Shown here piece by piece: positions 9,901 through 18,665 of a stretch of 64,000 nucleotides of DNA. Position numbers and translations under genes: made by a program. The notes under the pieces were generated by a model. It did not search any database. It saw nothing but the letters and a program-made list of their open reading frames with translations, and was not told the origin of the DNA. Numbering within the stretch: position 1 is the stretch's first letter; each line of letters opens with the position of its first letter. Location of the stretch: positions 10,531,665 to 10,595,664 of the forward strand of contig JASSKH010000025.1 of NCBI GenBank assembly GCA_031763025.1, read 5' to 3'. The DNA comes from Macrocystis pyrifera. Lineage: Eukaryota > Sar > Phaeophyceae > Laminariales > Laminariaceae.

Positions 9901-12559
9901 CCCATTCATGCATGGCCTTGCCTGTAACTGCGGGTACCATCTCAACATGCGTCTGTAGAACTCGCGCAGCGGCCACATACACTACACCTATGACTGCAGA
10001 AGGAGAGTATCACCAAAAGGCAAGTTATTCTTCACAGAAGGACGTCACTGCCCCATACCCATACCTCTATTGAAGCATGCCTGTCTCATGCAATTCCATT
10101 ACATCCATTATATCGCCCGACGATACATCCATCCCAAACGCTTGACAAACTGATGCCCGCGCGCGCCTAGTACAGGCTCAATTTCTGTCGCGTATAGTCT
10201 TCGACCATAGTGCGTAGCCCCTATACTTTTCGTGCGGTAAACGAGGACGTGTAAACTTGTTTACAGTACATACTCTTGAGCGGCAACCTTCCGTGTCGAC
10301 AACTACTGTAGGCCGAGTCTCCTGCTGCGCCCGCTCTTAAGGAATTTGGTGGTAAGTATCTGAGGCTCGTTTTCTCACGATAAATAAGAAATTTGACCGA
10401 ATAAACGACGCTCAGGATCGGATGCCATACTAAACCCCGTACAGTATGGTCCGAATAAAACTTTCCGGTCAATTCTCCGAAAAGAGAAAACGGACGTCAT
10501 CATCCACGGCCAATTTTCCAGTTTCCTTTTTTTTCCGAAAAGTGACGTCACGATTCGGATGACGACAAATGTCGGCCAAGGACTTTCCACCACCATAATA
10601 AGCAATCAGAAACTACGGACACGAAATCTCTTTTTCTCTGTAGTCTGTGCCCAATCAATGGCGGAAACATCGTGAGAAATTGGCCCTCTGCGCCAAATCG
10701 GCGTTTCTTAATACGCAGCGGGCGCCTTCTGCACACCACGAGAAGATTATTTGTAGCAGTAACTCACTAGTCGACCTTCAAGCGTTGAAAGTACACCGAA
10801 GAAAAAGGGTCGGTGAACTGGTCCGTCTCGACGATGTTGATGTCATACCCGTGCAGCAGATGCGCCACAGCTGCCACCTACACCGATGGGATGGGATGGT
10901 GGGTGGGAGGAGGGTGGGGTGGGGTGGGGTCCAGCACCTCGGCACGTCAAACGGCGTCAGAGAAGCCGAAAAAAAAAACGGCAATCTCTCCAAGCCGAGA
11001 CTTCCTATATATGTCTACAAACGGTCATCGCATTTGTATTCAGGGTGGTATCGCGCAGGTTGATGAGCGTCAGTCTCTAGTCTATAAAATACACATGTAA
11101 ATACCGAATTTGTACCGCGATACTCGCAGGTTCCTCAGGATTAAAAGACCCCTTTCGGGTCTTGCGGTCGAAAAACATACCAGGTACCATATCTGGGGTC
11201 ATACCTGTCGCTCGTCAGTTGCCTGTGCACTGCTGCCACAACAGCTGCTAATGTTTCATACATCGGACAGGGCGTCTATCCCCACTCCACGATCTAGACC
11301 TTTCAGGGCAAAAATATCCATGATCTGCGATCTGCAGGTCCTCGCTCATGTTCCCGAGCGCAAGACGTATACGCTGCATGCTGTATTATTATCATCAGTT
11401 TCCCGGGTTGGATCTCTACTGCACAGATCCTGCGCAACACTTCGTATCGGCAAGTCAGGTTCTAGATGATCTACAGAAGACAGGTAGATCAAATAGATCG
11501 TGATCTGCCCGATGTGTGTAACATTTGCAAAGGGCTACCCAACGGCAGTGTTGCCCGCATCTTGCGCACTGCCTGTGGGCGATATCAAATCAAACATCGA
11601 TTATCCCTAGACAAACACCTTGCCTGTCGTGGTGCCATGACAGAGTGGGGTGGGTTCCGATTGTAGGGAGGTGGTCTTTATTTCCTCAACTACAATAGGA
11701 CAATAACAGGCTTCATGCTCGCCAGTGTCGCTAGGATGCGCTTCGTACTTCGTACATTAAATATCGGTCTTTCTATGGATCGATCCCTCGGCGTGGGTTG
11801 CTCTGCACCTGGGATGATATGCCCGGCACGTCTCACGCTGAAGAGTGTCAACATACCCCCTGGAGTGAATTTCCGGCCCGATTTGTCCCAAAACATGCCT
11901 TATAGGGGGGGCACAAGCAATACATAAGATGGGTTTGAAAATATCTCGTCAAGATGTTTCCATACTCTTCAAGATGCATTGCTCGGCGTCTGCACTCTCC
12001 CTGCTGTCGAGGAAAGGCAGCCTGCAAGTGCGTCCGAGGGTTATAGGGTATCTTGCGTGGCACGCGGCAGGTCTATCGAGCCCTTTCGAACCCCCAAAGA
12101 GCGTACCAGGTGAAAAAAGCTCCGTTTACGAGCAGCGAGAGCGCCCAGAAATACGCGTAGGGGCGTGTTGCGCCCGTGACGTACGACTCCGTGCATTAAA
12201 AGTCGGACACCAATTTGTACTATAAATAAATACGCAGCGGCCGTTGTTGTAACCGTCAATTTGGAGCGTCAATTTTCCTCTTTGTGTAGTCCCGCTAGGG
12301 TTCGCAGATGTGCATACCGTTAGTACAACATTCTTCTAATCTATCACTGCTGTAATCATTCATCCGCCCTCACCACTCCAGTCCGGTCCGGGCACTTGAT
12401 GTTAATCACGGCGGTGAAGGTGGCCGGTGGCGGCGAGGCTGCCTCTCCGGCTAGCTCCGCTACCGGTGGTACGTGGCAAGAGACAGCAGTCCCGCTGCCC
12501 GAGGCTCCACCCCCTCCGCTGCCTGCCCTCGTGGGCGTCGGGGTCACCAGGTCATTCAT
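845..12559 (-). CDS. purU: Formyltetrahydrofolate deformylase, split gene, 3' end off the left edge
   Basis: Gene model joined from exons 12559-12374, 10877-10768, 8054-7966, 2619-2536, 2183-2096 and 963-845. The enzyme hydrolyses 10-formyl-THF to THF and formate, balancing the one-carbon folate pool. Visible family landmarks in order are CPDRTGV (start of the ACT domain), DINIVETDQFTDP (ACT strand/helix), KVAVLVSKDDH and SGELDCEI then VISNHDKLR (start of the formyltransferase fold), AEMFGVPFRHLPIP, and VLARYMQIL then INIHH. The N and first H of NIHH are two of the three catalytic residues known for this fold; the catalytic Asp and everything after NIHH are missing, so the gene continues left of base 1. 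Phases fit at every junction except exon 2 to exon 3, where a short exon of 1+3n bases is required and was not found. Intron sizes are about 1.5, 2.7, 5.3, 0.35 and 1.1 kb. Assignment rests on remembered family motifs, not on a search. Confidence 0.88.
961..1135 (-). repeat. Three ~60-bp tandem units across a 3' splice site
   Basis: Units at about 961-1025, 1026-1088 and 1089-1135 (partial) share the block GATCTGTCGATCAAGAG and CGAAAGGCATAATGCTG with a few changes. On the minus strand each carries a pyrimidine-containing stretch ending in GACAG, so the exon 6 acceptor exists in three copies. Only the most downstream one gives the in-frame exon start. Confidence 0.75.
1290..1660. repeat. GATCTG-rich repeat in purU intron 5
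   Basis: Contains runs with a 9-bp period (TATCTGATC repeated, 1498-1530) and a segment shared with 7180-7415 and, inverted, with 11410-11520. Shared landmarks are TTGTGCAGGATC, the paired CAGATCC, and GATCTGTTCGAGGTGT. The same 9-bp motif builds the large array at 50-52 kb. Confidence 0.65.
2096..2183 (-). CDS. purU: purU exon 5
   Basis: 88-bp exon with acceptor CCTCAG and donor GTGCAG after ATCCAG. It encodes TVAEMFGVPFRHLPIPSKEE, then GGKRVQEIQ: the segment after the SNH motif that in this family contacts folate and leads to the ARYMQIL strand. Phase 2 to 0. The donor GTGCAG is weaker than the others. Confidence 0.88.
2536..2619 (-). CDS. purU: purU exon 4
   Basis: 84-bp exon with acceptor CGGCAG and donor GTGAGC. 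It encodes LYDLLIRHRSGELDCEI and VVISNHDKLR, a hallmark block of PurU between the first two strands of the formyltransferase fold. Phase 2 to 2. It is too short to appear as a convincing open frame by itself; the phase match to both neighbours supports it. Confidence 0.9.
2862..4013 (+). mobile_element. Helitron-like non-autonomous element, copy H1
   Basis: About 1150 bp, inside purU intron 3. One terminus is CAAGGCGCTTCGC followed by a perfect GC-rich hairpin (GGGCGGC CTAC GCCGCCC). The other ends AGTAGTTC. It is flanked by TA on both sides. The body is shared along its whole length with copies at 14553, 21821 and 30934. No long conserved frame is kept between copies, so it is non-coding. 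Read on the minus strand, the host A precedes the 5' end and the host T follows the 3' end, with the hairpin about 15 nt before the 3' end, which resembles Helitrons. The canonical TC start and CTRR end are absent. Confidence 0.7.
4275..4890. repeat. ~264-bp tandem repeat, 2.3 units
   Basis: Units start at about 4275, 4539 and 4755. Landmarks are GAGAGGTCGTGCAAAT, then a T-run, then AAGCTGC..CAGCAGTAGCTGCA and CGAGCGTTGTTGTACGAG, followed by CGAGTAC-rich sequence. It lies in purU intron 3. The small frames in it are by-products of the repeat. Confidence 0.7.
4891..7179. other. purU intron 3, unassigned middle part
   Basis: No exon, RNA or mobile-element end recognised. It contains T-rich pyrimidine tracts (6250-6670) and a segment near 5480-5530 that, inverted, resembles sequence at 18900-18945 and 19095-19140 (shared GACTCTAGTC and ACGAAGAGACG-like words). 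Several 60-150-codon frames on both strands lack family features. Confidence 0.4.
7180..7415. repeat. GATCTG-rich repeat in purU intron 3
   Basis: Same order of landmarks as 1325-1545: a CCTCACC..CCG..GTGAG block, TTGTGCAGGATC, AGATCATACGAGATC, GGAATATATCTG, GATCTGTTCGAGGTGT. Roughly 70-75% similar by eye. Confidence 0.65.
7966..8054 (-). CDS. purU: purU exon 3 (domain junction)
   Basis: 89-bp exon encoding LADRYRMEWSISYRNRQQ followed by KVAVLVSKDDH, the linker into the hydrolase domain. The acceptor is GCTGCAG; the ~60 bases before it contain no other AG. The donor is GTGAGC after CACTG, phase 2, which joins the leading C of exon 4 to give Cys. The residues just upstream of the chosen acceptor (RMRLQ in frame) also look coding, so the true 5' border may differ. 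A linker exon of roughly 15-25 residues between exons 2 and 3 is missing from this model. Confidence 0.85.
8103..8374. repeat. 36-bp minisatellite, 8 units
   Basis: Seven 36-bp units and one 20-bp truncated unit (8175-8194), each starting ACGATTGGTC and ending CAGC. 36 is a multiple of three, so several frames on both strands stay open; these frames encode 12-residue repeats and are not taken as genes. It sits in purU intron 2, just upstream of exon 3. Confidence 0.9.
8838..8942. mobile_element. 105-bp TA-target MITE, copy 1
   Basis: Terminal inverted repeats begin YTACGGGG and include CCATAGTAAATAGGACC on the right arm. It is flanked by TA (8836-8837 and 8943-8944). It has the same length as the copy at 21398-21502 and lies in purU intron 2. 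Likely a deletion derivative of a Tc1/mariner-type or other TA-specific transposon. Confidence 0.85.
9096..9221. repeat. ~42-bp minisatellite, 3 units
   Basis: Units start at about 9096, 9139 and 9180. The core is TTGAAGCGACCGAGGTCTG followed by TAGTCCGG; the last ~12 bases of each unit vary. purU intron 2. Confidence 0.85.
9230..10767. other. Rest of purU intron 2, nothing firm
   Basis: Searched on the minus strand for the missing linker exon of purU without a convincing hit. Moderate frames at 9700-10070 have no recognisable motif. Confidence 0.4.
10768..10877 (-). CDS. purU: purU exon 2 (ACT domain)
   Basis: 110-bp exon, phase 0 to 2, preceded by acceptor TGTAG and followed by a consensus donor GTGAGT. 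It continues exon 1 exactly: ...RTGV plus VAAVAHLLHGYDINIVETD, the usual ACT-domain helix and strand of PurU, then SVYFQRLKVDY. A second AG seven bases downstream would break the phase with exon 1, so the upstream AG was chosen. Confidence 0.85.
11280..11530. repeat. GATCTG-rich repeat in purU intron 1
   Basis: The part 11410-11470 matches the reverse complement of 1320-1395 (GGATCT..CAGATCCTGC, then TAGATGATCTAC). The right end repeats GATCTGCCCGATGTGTG. Three introns of one gene therefore carry members of this family. Confidence 0.55.
11840..12070 (-). repeat. Segment shared with 32300-32470
   Basis: About 65% similar by eye to 32300-32465, including GCTCGGCG and a CGTCCGAGGG..TATAG block. 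On the minus strand both copies can be read as a short peptide of similar pattern (YG..L.R.F...HL...CPP), so this may be a decayed transposon-coded or gene-family exon. It lies in purU intron 1. Confidence 0.4.
12374..12559 (-). CDS. purU: purU exon 1 (N-terminus)
   Basis: It opens with ATG at 12559, directly preceded on the minus strand by an in-frame TAG. That TAG could equally be part of a 3' splice site, so the first ATG is not certain. The first ~45 residues are Gly/Ala/Pro/Thr/Ser-rich without homology signal and could be a targeting leader. They are followed by the ACT-domain start VINIKCPDRTGV. The exon ends GGAGTG before donor GTGAGG, phase 0. It is richer in G+C than its flanks. Confidence 0.8.
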
Positions 12560-12564
12560 CTACA

Positions 12565-12800
12565 TTCAACACGTAGGGGGACGGGCGGGAGGGGGGGGTC
12601 GATATCATGCATAGCCGTAGTCGTATGACCAGGGGGGGGGGTACTCATGTCGTGCATGGTCGCATTCGTATTACCATAGAACCTCGTATCCCTACGAGGC
12701 CGGTGCGAGGCACGTCGGGTTTTCACCGAACAGGAAGGCACTGCTGGCACCAAGCGCGAAAAAAAAACGCCGTGAGGTGTTTGGCGAGCCGCATGAAGGG
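12565..12800 (+). repeat. Poly-G-flanked dispersed repeat, copy 1
   Basis: Contains GCATAGCCGTAGTCGTATGA, CTCGTATCCCTACGAGGCCGG, GTCGGGTTTTCACCGA and CACCAAGCGCGAA, with G-runs of 8-9. Matched at 38266-38466 and, inverted, at 62283-62445. It overlaps the upstream region of purU. Confidence 0.75.
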
Positions 12801-13522
12801 TACGCTGCAACCGCTTGTGAGGCGGGCTTTCTTGCATATGGATGCCAGCGTCGAACTCATACAGCAAATATAGGGGTGCACAGCCAGCACCGGTACGTAA
12901 GGTGTAGCGATGTGGCAGTCAACACTTTGGAGAGTGTCTTTGGAGAGTGTTATTAAGAGATATCCTGCCGACGACGCCAGTGTAATGATAAGGTGCTCAC
13001 GATGGGATGGGAGTATGGACTCAAGGCACGACTACTGCTGTAAAGCAGGATACCCTCTGGGAACGCTTGACCACCCACGTGTTTGGTGTTAATTTGTTTG
13101 CCTCGCCTTGATGTCTTCTGAACACGAGGGGCAAGATGATACAAGTATCCTATTTCTCAGGACCATTCACGACGTTGGCCCATTTTTCTTTTTCAAAAAA
13201 TAAATTCGCTATAAATTTAACACTTTAACGACGCAGAGCGGAACCAAGGTGAAAACGGAGGGGTGCTACCGAGTGGAATCGATCAAGCGTATTTGCTTTC
13301 CAAAATACGTCGTCATACCCACTCAGCTACGTACGATTTCATGCCTTCGCACCGTAGTTTCGAGATGCATATAGTGCCTCCACATCTGTACCCAAGGGGG
13401 TACCATAACACTTGGATAAAAAAACCTTATTGTACTATCCAATTCGGGCGAATGGGGTTCGAAAAGGCTCCCCTCTTCTCTCGCCTCGTCCACACCCCCT
13501 ACCACGTATATGCGTGCAAGCC
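12801..13522. other. Upstream of purU, no feature recognised
   Basis: Intergenic on present evidence. A minus-strand frame 13323-13529 has protein-like composition but no splice context or family motif. Confidence 0.4.
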
Positions 13523-13695
13523 TTCTCAAGTATTACGACATCCTTTTCCTCCTTTTCCTAAACCCTGGTAGTTTCCAGGCCTTCTAGGGCAATACCTTAT
13601 AACAAGAGCTCTCAAGTATCACGACATCCTTTTCCTCCTTTTCCTAAATCCTGGTAGTTTCCAAGCCTTCTAGGGCAATACCTTATAACAGAGCC
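13523..13695. repeat. 86-bp direct duplication
   Basis: CTCAAGTAT(T/C)ACGACATCC followed by CTTTTCCTCC and CCTGGTAGTTTCCA(G/A)GCC occurs twice, at 13523-13608 and 13609-13695, with four or five differences. Confidence 0.9.
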
Positions 13696-13929
13696 CTTCT
13701 CGGGGTTCTCCCCGGGCGGTCCCACATTTGTCCACTCATTCACGGCAAGGCCGACGAAGGCACTACCGACGAATCGACATTGTTGTTATTCTGGGGAGCA
13801 TACCATATTAATTAGAACCACATGTGTCAAAACATACGGGAATACCTTGTTTTTCGGGGCCGTCGTGGGTTCTGACTCCTAAAAATTGCCCCCCGGTACA
13901 AGAGATCAAACACCAAAGGGTAAGCGTTT

Positions 13930-14058
13930 TACGCATGCAAGAAGCTAAAGCGGCCCTGAAAAATGCGAAGCGCGCGCGTTACACCGCCGGCGATGATGAT
14001 GGCCGCAGTACACCGACACCGCTTGAAGTTGTCTACGACGCCGACTGCCGCGGCGGGT
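13930..14058 (+). CDS. Possible exon with motif VVYDADCRGG
   Basis: Plus-strand frame reading MQEAKAALKNAKRARYTAG, then an acidic DDD run and LEVVYDADCRGG, cut by a consensus donor GTAAGT at 14058. A related segment is found in opposite orientation at 15910-16015 (VVYDTDCRGG), where the donor is changed to GTCAAG. I do not recognise the protein. No acceptor or neighbouring exon is established. Confidence 0.3.
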
Positions 14059-14099
14059 AAGTATTGCGGTCGATCATCGCCGCTTGCCCGAAACACAGC

Positions 14100-14260
14100 C
14101 ATGACACGACCCGCTGGTTGGGACAGGAAATTTTTGAAAATTTCACGGGTCGGGTCGGGTAGCGTCAAGGGCGCTTCATTTCTTGTTTTTTCCCGGGTCG
14201 GGTCGGGTCACCCTTGCCCAACCGGACTCGACCTGACCCGCGAGAATTGACCCGACTCGT
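14100..14260. repeat. GGGTC simple repeat clusters
   Basis: Two runs of CGGGTCGGGTCGGGT (about 14147 and 14194) and a nearby inverted CCCGACTC/GACCCG block. Low complexity; no gene inferred. Confidence 0.6.
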
Positions 14261-14552
14261 GAACAGCCTTGACAAAGATAGCTCTCTGAACATGTGGAGG
14301 CACTTTTTTTCTATAGTGATAGCTGTAACGTGCCATGAAAAAGTACGAAGCGGGTTATCACACGCGATGACGACGACTGTAAGATACAAGGCCTGTGTGA
14401 GGGCTGTGTTGTCCAAGCCACTTACCCCCACGGTGGGCACAGTTGGTTCTGCAGCTCATTGCTTCTTGCAACATGTACAGCTAGACATGTTTGTATTCTC
14501 AAGAGTCGCGATCTTTGCTCAACCCATTCAAGAATGCGAGCGATTCGACATA

Positions 14553-15668
14553 GAACTACCTGCTTAGATCTCACTCTCTGAGCATGCTCGGTTGGTACAT
14601 CCCTGGCCTCTCAGAGCTCCCACTTGGAAATCGCCTCCTTTTATTACTTGCCGGACCTTCCAGCGGGTCTCTGTTTTCTCCATTGCTCTTCGTACTTCCA
14701 GTCCTTCTTTCCTTTTTTCTTATTTCGTTTCGTGTGCGTGCGTGTACTCCGAGCACGACGCCGCGGGCGAGCCCGGCACCGTCGCGGGTGTCAGCGGATG
14801 CTGGCGGGTAGAGGGAGAGTTGCAAGGAGCGCGGTCGCCGCTTTCGTGCCTAGGCGTCGCGTGTGCCTCGAGACACGAGGGATGCATCAATAGGCTCTGT
14901 CTGGCCTCCATTTGTGATTATTGATAAGAGTACGTACGAGTATTTAAGGGTCGTTCGGGATTATAAGATAATATTCAAGCGGTGCTTATTTTCGCGACCA
15001 GGCTGAGAATCAAACCCAATCTGAGCACGTTGTCGAGCTGGCGAACGAGGTCCACGGTGAGCACCGGGCTTGACGCGAGGCGGGCGACGGGGCTCACTGT
15101 GGACGAGAGGGAGGAAAGCTTTACCCGGACTGAATCGGTAACGAGATGGTCGCGAGAGGGGCGCGCGGCGTACGAGGCTGAGACAGAAGCTCTGCTGTTT
15201 GATTTTTTCTTTTTGACCGGTGTAAGGTGTTCCAATCAAGTAATAAATTATTACACAAAAGGGGACGGGGATTTTATTTCTTCAGAATTTTTCGGTTTCA
15301 TTTTCATTGTTTTTGCTGTGTTGCTGTGCCGTGCTGTGCTTTATCTTTCGTACGTACGAGTACAGGCACAGAGCATATCGAAATAAGAAACTAAGTACCC
15401 TACCTGGGGTATGTACGTACGTACGACATGTGAGCGAGCGGAGCGGAAAACCGCCCGCGACGCGAAGTGTATGTGGCTTCCGAGCAGTTTTCTCCTCAAG
15501 CATGGCGGCGGGACTCTTGGCACTATCAAGGCGCCAGTTTGCAACTACATCCATGAAAAAACAATATTCAATCATGTACCTCTGTCCGCTTCGCATAATT
15601 TGAAGTACTTTTCCTTCCTGAGCGAGCGTAGCGGGCGGCGTAGGTCGCCCGCGGAGCGAAGCGCCTTG
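14553..15668 (-). mobile_element. Helitron-like non-autonomous element, copy H2
   Basis: Reverse orientation relative to H1. Starts GAACTAC after TA (14551-14552) and ends GCGCCTTG before TA (15669-15670). The hairpin GGGCGGCGTAGGTCGCCCG lies near the right end. Full-length alignment with H1, H3 and H4. Confidence 0.72.
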
Positions 15669-16884
15669 TAACACTTGTACGTACTTACGTAGATCTTTGA
15701 AGTCGTTCGTGCAGAGGGTCTACAGGACCATGAGGTGCTACAAGCTATTGGTCTGGCTTGCGCGGCGTTCTTGGTGTTCGCGATGAGCATTAGGCGTGCA
15801 CTGGTTGCGGCGTCAATCACCATATGTTTCGTAGACGCATGCTGGCAGAGGATACACTGCTTGTACACAGCCGCGGTCGAAAATAGAAACACAGACATCT
15901 AAATATCGGGCAAGTAGCGAAACAGGCCGCAGTGCTTGACCCACCGCGGCAGTCGGTGTCGTAGACCACTCTCATGCAGGTCTGGTATTTTGTGTTGGTT
16001 ACCATCGCCGGTGCTAACGCGGTTCATGTTCTCGGTGACGCGCCACCTCTGGTGGCGCTGTTAAGTTGAACGCTTCGGTGGCACGATAAAGAACTCCTCC
16101 ACTGTCCACTGTCCCGCCTGGGCTATATACGACATGCGCGCTGCGCGATACTACACAGACCTCGAACGGCTCCGCGCTACCACAAAATCTTAGTAATATA
16201 AAACTCGAAAAGCAGTACGTTACGACAACTTGTATTGTTTTCTTCCGTCTAATTGATACATACCACTCCGAATGGAGATACCATAAAATAGACAAACGAG
16301 CAGACGGTTGGCAATATCCTCACCTACACGCACATACAGTTAATTTTTCCGTCCCTTATTTTTTACCCTACTTCTCCACCTCCCTCCTGTCTTAATTCAG
16401 ACCAGAGGGCACAGAGCGGGCACTCCCTCCCCCTACGGTGCTTGGTGTTGGCTGAACGGTAATTGTTGGTTAGTTCTCATCTTTACGTGGTCACGCCACC
16501 CTGTTTGTTGGCTGATGCCCCGAAAATCGCGCCAGTACTGCTGTTGAGGTCGCTACCCCCGGCAGCGGCACACAAAACATTCCAGATAAAGCAGGATAAG
16601 GTACGGTGCCCGGGTTCGGCCACATGAAATGAAGTGGAGGAGTCTAATGCCGCACTCGTCTTCCAGCTGCTCGACATTCGATGTGAGCGCTCCACTGCGT
16701 GCGATCGCGGGTTTCCGTGTAAAATGTACCATCTTGATGGGGCGACACCAGACACAACAAACTATGAAGGCATCCTGCCGCGTGCCTTAAAATGGCCGGC
16801 CCTAAATAAGGCACCAGCAGGTAGGTACCTTAAAATGGCAGTTCCCACTTCAAGGTGCCCGGGGGCCAGAAGGTGAGCGCGGTC
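15669..16884. other. Mixed unassigned sequence with paralogous fragment
   Basis: 15910-16015 (minus) is the partner of 13950-14100. A minus-strand stretch 16030-16170 and one at 16490-16600 have balanced codon-like composition but no motif or clean splice pair. No further structure seen. Confidence 0.35.
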
Positions 16885-17390
16885 GTTTTGGGGGCTTTAT
16901 ATGTATACGTATGATCGTGAAATTTTCGTACTTTTTCGAACATATCTCTTCGTACGAGCTTTTCGGCGAAACGCTAAGTAGTCGACACGAGAAGCCCGGC
17001 CGGATACATTGGCCGAGGTGCGGGCGAGATGCGTGCACTCTGGAGCGCTTGGCAAGCGCTCATTTTGAGTTTTCGGCGAGAGTGGATAAGGCAATTCCCT
17101 GGTTTCAGTACGAGAGACCTTATTTTTCACGTACGAATCGGTAAAGTGTTATCTGGTTTTTGCCCTAGACTCCCACGAGCACACAGCCCTGACAGATACC
17201 AGGTAGACGACGGACAGCATGCGCAGAGCACAACGTTGCAACGCTACCGCCCATACGCCGTGCGTGTGCGACACTCCCATATGCGCTGTACTGTTGTGGC
17301 TGGTTGTGTTTTTCGCAACCTGCGGTCCGTAATCCACCATCTACCTCTGTTTGCTGCCGCTCTACGTGACACAGATCCACGCACACTTCG
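16885..17390. repeat. ~500-bp dispersed repeat, copy 1
   Basis: Colinear with 25950-26410. Shared landmarks are AAGCCCGGCCGGA, GTGCACTCTGGAGC, CCCTGGTTTCAGTACGAGAG, GCCGTGCGTGT and CCCATATGCGC. The two copies are diverged by substitutions and small indels. Confidence 0.75.
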
Positions 17391-18419
17391 GACGGATATT
17401 TAAGGATAGTTTGGATTCAATATGAGTACCTCAACTGTTCTCATATTTCCGACGTTTTGTGTTTATTGCCCGAAGCACACCCCAAAATTCCAAGTTAGCT
17501 TCAGGCACCATGCAACGAACACAAACAACGTTACAATCTCGCTCAGCAGCACAAGCAGCAGCGGGCCACACCACGCACGTGTCACAGGTCTGGGGTGTAC
17601 TGCTGTGGCTACTATTGTACTGTAGTTGCTCTATCTGAGGCTGCGGTCCGTCATCTGTCATGACCACCTCTCTCCCTTCTGCTGCGCTGCTGTGCATATG
17701 TGTGCGGTGTGTCGTGCGCGCCGCTAAAAATAATACCAGGTGGTACAGACCTTTAGTGATTTGTAGCCGAAGAGCTTTTTTTTCAGATTTTTTCAAGTTT
17801 AGAAATAATTGGACATATGTATCAAGATACGGAGGCGTTCTGTCACAATTTGTGAAATTCTTCACAAGAAAAAAAATCAGGAAAGTTATATTTCACATAT
17901 TTGGAAAAAAAGACGCGGAAAATCTGGAGGACTAAAAAATTGTGCGAAATCAATATGAAAAGTAAAGAAACAAAAGGTCTCCGAAAAAATGACCCTAAAA
18001 TGGTCACGATGCTCGATTTTGGACTTGCAGGCGCGAGTTCGATCCAGCGCGACTTTCGTGTGCAGCCAAGGGTGGTCGAGAGTTCCAGCCCCTTCTTCGG
18101 AGTATTCCTTTTCTATTTCTGTAAATATTATCCCTCTACTGCTTCCTGTATTCCATGCGTCACGCGTGTGTGCGCGGTGTGTCCTATGTGTCACGCGTGG
18201 AGTACTTTCGAACTTTTTTTTTGTCGGCAGTCGTCGGTTTAGTGCGGAAGAGACTTTCCTCGCCGTGAGCGTCATCACAAAGACACTGGCAAATATGATA
18301 TTATATTTGGCGGAATCATTAGGAAAATCAATAAAGCAATTCGGTCAGTAGTACAGTTCAACGCTATTTGCATGTATCTTTTATCCCCAAAAAGCAGGTG
18401 CAGGTCTAAAAGGGTCTAC
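17391..18419. other. No feature recognised
   Basis: Contains A/T-rich sequence (17760-18000) and a B-box-like word (GAGTTCGATCC near 18030) without a matching A box or a foldable tRNA. No coding evidence. Confidence 0.4.
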
Positions 18420-18665
18420 TACCAATAATAATGAGGCGCGAAGCGCGAGCCTTTTTTTTTCTTGGTTTTCCAAAGAAAAAAAAGCCTCTTCATAACGGCT
18501 CGCATACGAGGGTATATAGGGTGCCTCGTTTTGAGTTTCTCTGTTTGTGTGTATGTGTGTGTCAGGGCGTGTCTTAACCCCCCCCCCCCAGAGAACATTG
18601 GAACCAACCGAACGGAATAGTATTTGCTGGATGAATCGGTGCTGATTGGATGCAGAAAACGATTA

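Noticed and set aside
10033-10110. Candidates for the missing purU linker exon, for example near 10230-10170 minus
   Set aside because: Frames with correct phase exist but have poor donors or residues unlike the family; none is convincing.
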